From assembly GCA_030592565.1 (NCBI GenBank), contig JAUVIX010000138.1, forward strand, positions 1-8,944: a DNA stretch of 8,944 nucleotides, read 5' to 3'. A model generated the notes under the pieces. It did not search any database and had not been told where the DNA came from. It saw only the letters and a program-made list of their open reading frames with translations. The translations under genes were made by a program, and so were the position numbers. Shown one piece after another: positions 5,476-8,944 of the stretch. Numbering within the stretch: position 1 is the stretch's first letter; every line of letters starts with the position of its first letter. The stretch is from Chlorobiota bacterium (lineage in GTDB: Bacteria; Bacteroidota; Bacteroidia; Bacteroidales; JAADJA01).

Positions 5476-6429
5476 ATGCTAAGCAGAAGGCACCTCAGAA
5501 TAAAAGCATTACAGTCGTTATATGCATTTAATCAATCGCACAACGATCGTTTGGATTATGGAGAAAAGGAGTTGTTACGAAGCCTCGATAAACTTTATGA
5601 AATTTACATTTATCAGTTATCTTTATTAGTTGAAATTGTAGAATATGCAAATAAGAGAATTGAGGAGAACAGACGGAAATTCTATCCTACTGAAGAGGAT
5701 ATGAATCCGAATACACGTTTTGTTGATAACAGATTTATCAAACAGCTTACCGAAAATAAAAGTTATAATTCTTATGTTGAGAAGTATAAAATTTCATGGG
5801 TTGATGAGGAGGAGATGATTAGAAAACTTTTTGTTGGAATTAGAAACAGCAAGTTTTATAAGGAGTATATGAACAGCCCGGACAGTTCGTATGAAAATGA
5901 TAAAGATGTCATTATAAAAATTGTTAAAAAGATTATTTCTGAATCTGATAGCTTGCATTTTTATTATGAAGAAAGGAATATTTATTGGGCTGATGATTTC
6001 TATACATCTAATTATCTTGTTATTAAAACTATAAAGGGATTTGAAGAGAAACAGGGGGAGTTAACTCCTTTGCCAACCCTTTTCAAAAATAATAATGAAG
6101 AAGATAAGGATTTTTTAGTTAATCTTTTTAGGAAAGTAATTCTCAGAAGTGATGAGTATTTTTTGCTGATCGAGGGAAAAGTTAAGAATTGGGAAAGTGA
6201 TAGGTTAGCTGTAATGGATATACTTCTGCTTAAAATGGCCCTTGCCGAACTGCTTGAGTTCCCTTCGATACCTGTTAAAGTAACATTAAACGAATATATT
6301 GAACTCTCAAAAATGTTCAGTACCCCAAAGAGTAAAGTATTTATAAATGGGGTACTTGATAAAATGATCGCTGATCTGAGAAGAAAAAACGAAATAAAAA
6401 AAATGGGTAGAGGCCTTCTTGAAAGTTAA
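5476..6429 (+). CDS. nusB: Transcription antitermination factor NusB (long Bacteroidota form)
   Basis: NusB binds boxA RNA together with NusE (ribosomal protein S10) and supports processive transcription of rRNA operons. This 317-residue protein is about twice the length of the E. coli protein, a form usual in Bacteroidota. The N-terminus MLSRRHLRIKALQSLYAF carries the arginine-rich NusB start. A long helical, charged middle part follows at about 30-205. The canonical NusB core ends the protein at about 211-300, with NWESDRLAVMDILLLKMALAELL and the hallmark IPVKVTLNEYIELSKMFSTP...FINGVLDKM. A TTG at 5467 is in frame, but the ATG at 5476 matches the family start. Upstream lies a divergent promoter region; downstream, after 77 bp, is a lipoprotein gene that may be separately transcribed. 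Confidence 0.92.
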   Translation: MLSRRHLRIKALQSLYAFNQSHNDRLDYGEKELLRSLDKLYEIYIYQLSLLVEIVEYANKRIEENRRKFYPTEEDMNPNTRFVDNRFIKQLTENKSYNSYVEKYKISWVDEEEMIRKLFVGIRNSKFYKEYMNSPDSSYENDKDVIIKIVKKIISESDSLHFYYEERNIYWADDFYTSNYLVIKTIKGFEEKQGELTPLPTLFKNNNEEDKDFLVNLFRKVILRSDEYFLLIEGKVKNWESDRLAVMDILLLKMALAELLEFPSIPVKVTLNEYIELSKMFSTPKSKVFINGVLDKMIADLRRKNEIKKMGRGLLES

Positions 6430-6506
6430 GGATTTTTAACAAAACATTCTATTACATAAGCCTAAAATATTCCGAAATTTGTAACATATTTTAAAATGTA
6501 AAGATC

Positions 6507-7181
6507 ATGAAGATATCAAATTTGAAACCAGGGAGATACAGTTGGTTAAGTTATATTCTTTTTATTGCTTTTTTGTTGACATTTGTTCAGTGTAATGATC
6601 CTGATAAGAAAAAATCAGAATCAACTAAAACCACTACAGAGCAAAAAACAACGGCTGATAAAAAAGTTGAAAAAGAGAAGCCCAAGCTTACTTATGACGA
6701 TAAAGGAAACCTGACTGAAAGACAAGCTTATTCTTACCGGAAAAAGGATGGGTCAATAAGGGCAAAGGAGAGTTATTATTATGAGCATGATGACCGCGGA
6801 AATGTGACTAAAGAGGTTAAAGAGTCCTATTCGCCTGACGGAAAGATTTTGAGCTATAAAAATGTGAATATTTACTCTTACGACATTAACAACAATCGTA
6901 CAGAGCAGGTTTTCTCTTCATACGATACTGATGGAAATCTGAAAAGGAAAGCCAGGCATACTTTTAAGTATAACAAATACAATCGTATGATTGAAGACCT
7001 TGGCTATTTTGATGATGGTACTATTCAGTCAAAGATTATTTTTGACCCTGATCCCAGCGGAAAAATGCTTTCGGAGGAATATATAAAATACAACCTAGAT
7101 GGAACAATCAAAGACCATAAGAAGTATTACTATAGCGATTTCGGTCTTGAAAAAACCGTAGATTTAATGAAGAATGAATAA
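6507..7181 (+). CDS. Lipoprotein with YD-like repeats
   Basis: This 224-residue protein has a long N-terminal region and a hydrophobic signal segment (about 12-27) ending in the lipobox FVQC, with lipidated C29. A threonine/lysine/glutamate-rich linker follows at 32-58. The mature part (about 60-215) is a series of degenerate repeats of roughly 25 residues with the pattern Y-D..G.. (YDDKGNL, HDDRGNV, SPDGKI, YDTDGNL, FDDGTI, NLDGTI). This resembles the YD/RHS-type or MORN-like beta-hairpin repeats seen in small Bacteroidota lipoproteins. It lacks the RHS core and the toxin domain of polymorphic toxins. Likely anchored in the outer or inner membrane; function unknown. It ends 8 bp before the HMG-CoA lyase gene and may share its transcript. 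Confidence 0.75.
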   Translation: MKISNLKPGRYSWLSYILFIAFLLTFVQCNDPDKKKSESTKTTTEQKTTADKKVEKEKPKLTYDDKGNLTERQAYSYRKKDGSIRAKESYYYEHDDRGNVTKEVKESYSPDGKILSYKNVNIYSYDINNNRTEQVFSSYDTDGNLKRKARHTFKYNKYNRMIEDLGYFDDGTIQSKIIFDPDPSGKMLSEEYIKYNLDGTIKDHKKYYYSDFGLEKTVDLMKNE

Positions 7182-7189
7182 GCTTCATT

Positions 7190-8044
7190 ATGAAAATCCT
7201 TGAGACACCTCGCGATGCAATTCAGGGATTGCCTGACTTTATCCCTACTGACAAGAAGATTGAATCGCTCAATGAAATATTAAAAGTCGGGTTTGATATT
7301 GTCGATATAGGTAGTTTTGTGTCAGGCAAAGCTATTCCCCAGTTCAGGGATATGAAAGAGGTTATTGAGGGGATTGATATTTCAGAATCAAAGTCAGACA
7401 TATTTATTTTGGCGGCAAACAGAAAAGGTGGGGAGATAGCTTCCGGCTTTGAACAGGTTGATATTATTGGATTTCCATTCTCGACATCTCCAACATTTTT
7501 AAAACGAAATATAAATTCAGATTTTGAAAAATCTGAAAGGATTATTGATCAGTTACAGAATATTGCTGTAAAGACAAATAAAAAGCTGTTTATCTATCTT
7601 TCTATGGCATTTGGGAATCCTTATGGTGACCCTGATTCACCTGATCTGATTTATGAATGGACTGAAAAGCTTATTTCAAAAGGGATAAACACAATTGGCC
7701 TCTCAGACATTACAGGAGTTTCAACTCCTGCGATGATAGCCGAAATATATTCAACTCTGACAAGGGAATTTCCTGAAACGGAATTTGGGATTCATCTTCA
7801 TATCAAGGGTGGTGACTGGTATGATAAAATTGACGCTGCATATAATAATGGTTGCACAATATTTGACGGAGTTATCAACGGGCTTGGAGGTTGTCCGATG
7901 ACTGGTTATGAGCTTCTTGGTAATCTCCCGACCGGAAACCTGGTTGAATATGCAAATAAAAACGATATTCACCTTTCGGTAGATACAGAACAGTTTGGAA
8001 AAGCTAGGAAGATTGCTGGTAAGAATTGGATAGTATCTTCATAG
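7190..8044 (+). CDS. Hydroxymethylglutaryl-CoA lyase
   Basis: HMG-CoA lyase (EC 4.1.3.4) splits 3-hydroxy-3-methylglutaryl-CoA into acetoacetate and acetyl-CoA, the last step of leucine breakdown; it belongs to the DRE-TIM metallolyase family. The 284-residue length is close to the usual ~300. Family features visible are PRDAIQ at residues 7-12 (catalytic R8, metal-binding D9, Q12), the SFVSGKAIPQFRD segment at 42-54, SDITGVSTP at 172-180, the metal histidines H202 and H204 in HLH, and the catalytic cysteine C235 in GLGGCP followed by GN with N245. The HFHD segment of well-known lyases reads HLHIKGG here. ATG 7190 gives the proper start, ahead of the PRD motif. No other leucine-degradation gene is in the window. 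A related isopropylmalate- or citramalate-type function is less likely because of the GGCP motif. Confidence 0.87.
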   Translation: MKILETPRDAIQGLPDFIPTDKKIESLNEILKVGFDIVDIGSFVSGKAIPQFRDMKEVIEGIDISESKSDIFILAANRKGGEIASGFEQVDIIGFPFSTSPTFLKRNINSDFEKSERIIDQLQNIAVKTNKKLFIYLSMAFGNPYGDPDSPDLIYEWTEKLISKGINTIGLSDITGVSTPAMIAEIYSTLTREFPETEFGIHLHIKGGDWYDKIDAAYNNGCTIFDGVINGLGGCPMTGYELLGNLPTGNLVEYANKNDIHLSVDTEQFGKARKIAGKNWIVSS

Positions 8045-8085
8045 CTTTTTGTATAAACCTCAAATATGTATAAATTTACTTTCTT

Positions 8086-8097
8086 ACATAATTATGT
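8086..8097. promoter_or_regulatory. Perfect 12-base palindrome, candidate operator
   Basis: ACATAATTATGT is its own reverse complement. It lies in the 146-bp gap between the HMG-CoA lyase stop and the sqr-like start, with its right end 58 bases upstream of the -7 box at 8156. That distance would suit an activator or repressor site such as a CRP/FNR-family or other dimeric regulator. AT-rich palindromes arise easily by chance, so this is only a candidate. Confidence 0.3.
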
Positions 8098-8155
8098 GAA
8101 CAATTTTGCAAATAGCTTGTTTTAGTTCTATCTAAGCGATTTAGAAAAATATTCA

Positions 8156-8163
8156 TATTTTTG
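8156..8163 (+). promoter_or_regulatory. Candidate -7 box for the sqr-like gene
   Basis: TATTTTTG matches TAnnTTTG exactly and lies 27 bases before the ATG at 8191, a suitable distance for a short leader of about 20 bases. No clear TTTG -33 element is seen at the expected spacing. The gap before it separates this gene from the HMG-CoA lyase transcript. Confidence 0.45.
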
Positions 8164-8190
8164 TAAACTAATCATTAAAACCCTATCTCT

Positions 8191-8944
8191 ATGGCAAAAA
8201 TTGTAGTTCTGGGAGCTGGTATTTCCGGTCACACCACAGCCGCCTATCTTCGTAAATGGCTAAATAAAAAACATGAAGTAGTTGTTGTAACACCAAACGA
8301 ATATTACCAATGGATTCCTTCAAATATTTGGGTTGGTGTTGGTCGTATGACAGTTGATCAGATTCGCTTTAAACTTGGACCCCTGTATAAAAAATGGGGA
8401 GTTGATTACAAGCAGGCTAAAGCAGTATCTGTTCACCCCGAGGGAAACATAGAGGTTTCCAAGGGATTTGTAACCATAGAATATACATCTGAAGAAAAAC
8501 GGGGACAAGCAGAAAAAGTGGATTATGATTTTCTGGTGAATGCCACAGGCCCTAAACTGAATTTTGAAGCTACTGAAGGACTCTGCCCCGGAAAAAATAC
8601 CGTATCAGTATGTTCTTATTCTCATGCAAGCGAAGCCTGGGAAAAGTTTCAGGAGGCAATAGCAAAAATGGAAAAGGGAGAGGTGCAAAAATTTCTTATT
8701 GGAACCGGACATCCTATGGCAACCTGTCAGGGAGCTGCCTTTGAGTATATACTTAATATTTCGTATGAAATAAAGAGACGTAAGTTAGATGATTTTGCCG
8801 ATATAACCTGGATTTCCAATGAATGGGAACTCGGAGATTTTGGAATGGCTGGTGCATATATCAAAAAAGGTGGATACGTTACTTCCACAAAAGTTTTTAC
8901 CGAATCCTTCTTTGCTCAGCGAGGTATAAAATGGATTAAACGTG
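8191..8944 (+). CDS. Sulfide:quinone oxidoreductase-like flavoprotein, cut by window edge
   Basis: The reading frame is open from ATG 8191 to the right edge: 251 codons, with the C-terminus missing. The protein starts with an FAD-binding Rossmann fold (VVLGAGISGHTTAAYL, GxGxxG at residues 8-13) followed by the sulfide:quinone reductase signature YYQWIPSNIWVGVG at 38-51. A second FAD motif, FLVNATGPKLN, is at 114-124. Cysteines C141 (VSVCSYSHA) and C179 (HPMATCQGAAFEY) sit where sulfide:quinone oxidoreductases carry two of their three redox cysteines; the third would be beyond the edge. The family oxidises sulfide and passes the electrons to the membrane quinone pool. The long insert and the HPMATC segment suggest a Chlorobium-type subgroup rather than the best-studied type I, but I cannot assign it firmly. 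Other FAD/NAD(P) disulfide-type oxidoreductases, such as type II NADH dehydrogenase, are less likely. Confidence 0.8.
   Translation, partial: MAKIVVLGAGISGHTTAAYLRKWLNKKHEVVVVTPNEYYQWIPSNIWVGVGRMTVDQIRFKLGPLYKKWGVDYKQAKAVSVHPEGNIEVSKGFVTIEYTSEEKRGQAEKVDYDFLVNATGPKLNFEATEGLCPGKNTVSVCSYSHASEAWEKFQEAIAKMEKGEVQKFLIGTGHPMATCQGAAFEYILNISYEIKRRKLDDFADITWISNEWELGDFGMAGAYIKKGGYVTSTKVFTESFFAQRGIKWIKR

Noticed and set aside
6425..6440. Terminator after nusB
   Set aside because: The GTTAA/TTAAC stem is only five AT-rich pairs that overlap the stop codon, with no G/C-rich stem or proper T-run.
6507..7181. RHS/polymorphic toxin
   Set aside because: The protein is only 224 residues, lacks an RHS core motif and a C-terminal toxin domain, and has no immunity gene next to it.

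Overview
The window reads as a chromosomal segment of a Bacteroidota bacterium, most likely of the Bacteroidales/Marinilabiliales type. The evidence is low-GC coding sequence, starts without Shine-Dalgarno sequences, promoter boxes of the Bacteroidota form TAnnTTTG, a long (317-residue) NusB typical of that phylum, and SbsA-type Ig-like lipoproteins. The closest relative is judged from family resemblance only; no search was possible.

Layout, left to right. Positions 1-279 hold no convincing gene. They contain a GC-rich stretch, several small inverted repeats and a 47-codon minus-strand frame, and look like a dispersed-repeat remnant. Next come two plus-strand genes 30 bp apart: a cytoplasmic-looking polysaccharide deacetylase (280-906) and a 608-residue Ig-like-domain lipoprotein (937-2763). 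They converge on a minus-strand group, with a repeat-like hairpin region (2764-2874) between. Read in its own direction, the minus group is a secreted protein of unknown function (5355-4720), tsaE (4577-4164) and alanine dehydrogenase (4098-2875). A second repeat-bearing spacer (4578-4719) lies between the secreted protein and tsaE. From a divergent promoter region (5356-5475) the plus strand resumes with nusB (5476-6429), a lipoprotein with YD-like repeats (6507-7181), a hydroxymethylglutaryl-CoA lyase (7190-8044) and a sulfide:quinone-oxidoreductase-like flavoprotein cut off by the right edge (8191-8944).

Most genes are housekeeping or central metabolism: translation fidelity (tsaE), rRNA transcription antitermination (nusB), alanine/pyruvate interconversion (ald), leucine or HMG-CoA breakdown (HMG-CoA lyase) and sulfide oxidation into the quinone pool (sqr-like). 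They do not form one pathway. I see no defence system, CRISPR array, prophage or rRNA/tRNA gene. The points most worth a second look are the repeat remnants at 1-200 and 4600-4670, which share a 14-base motif, the nearly leaderless start of the deacetylase, the overlapping hairpins at 2765-2848, and the perfect palindrome upstream of the sqr-like gene.
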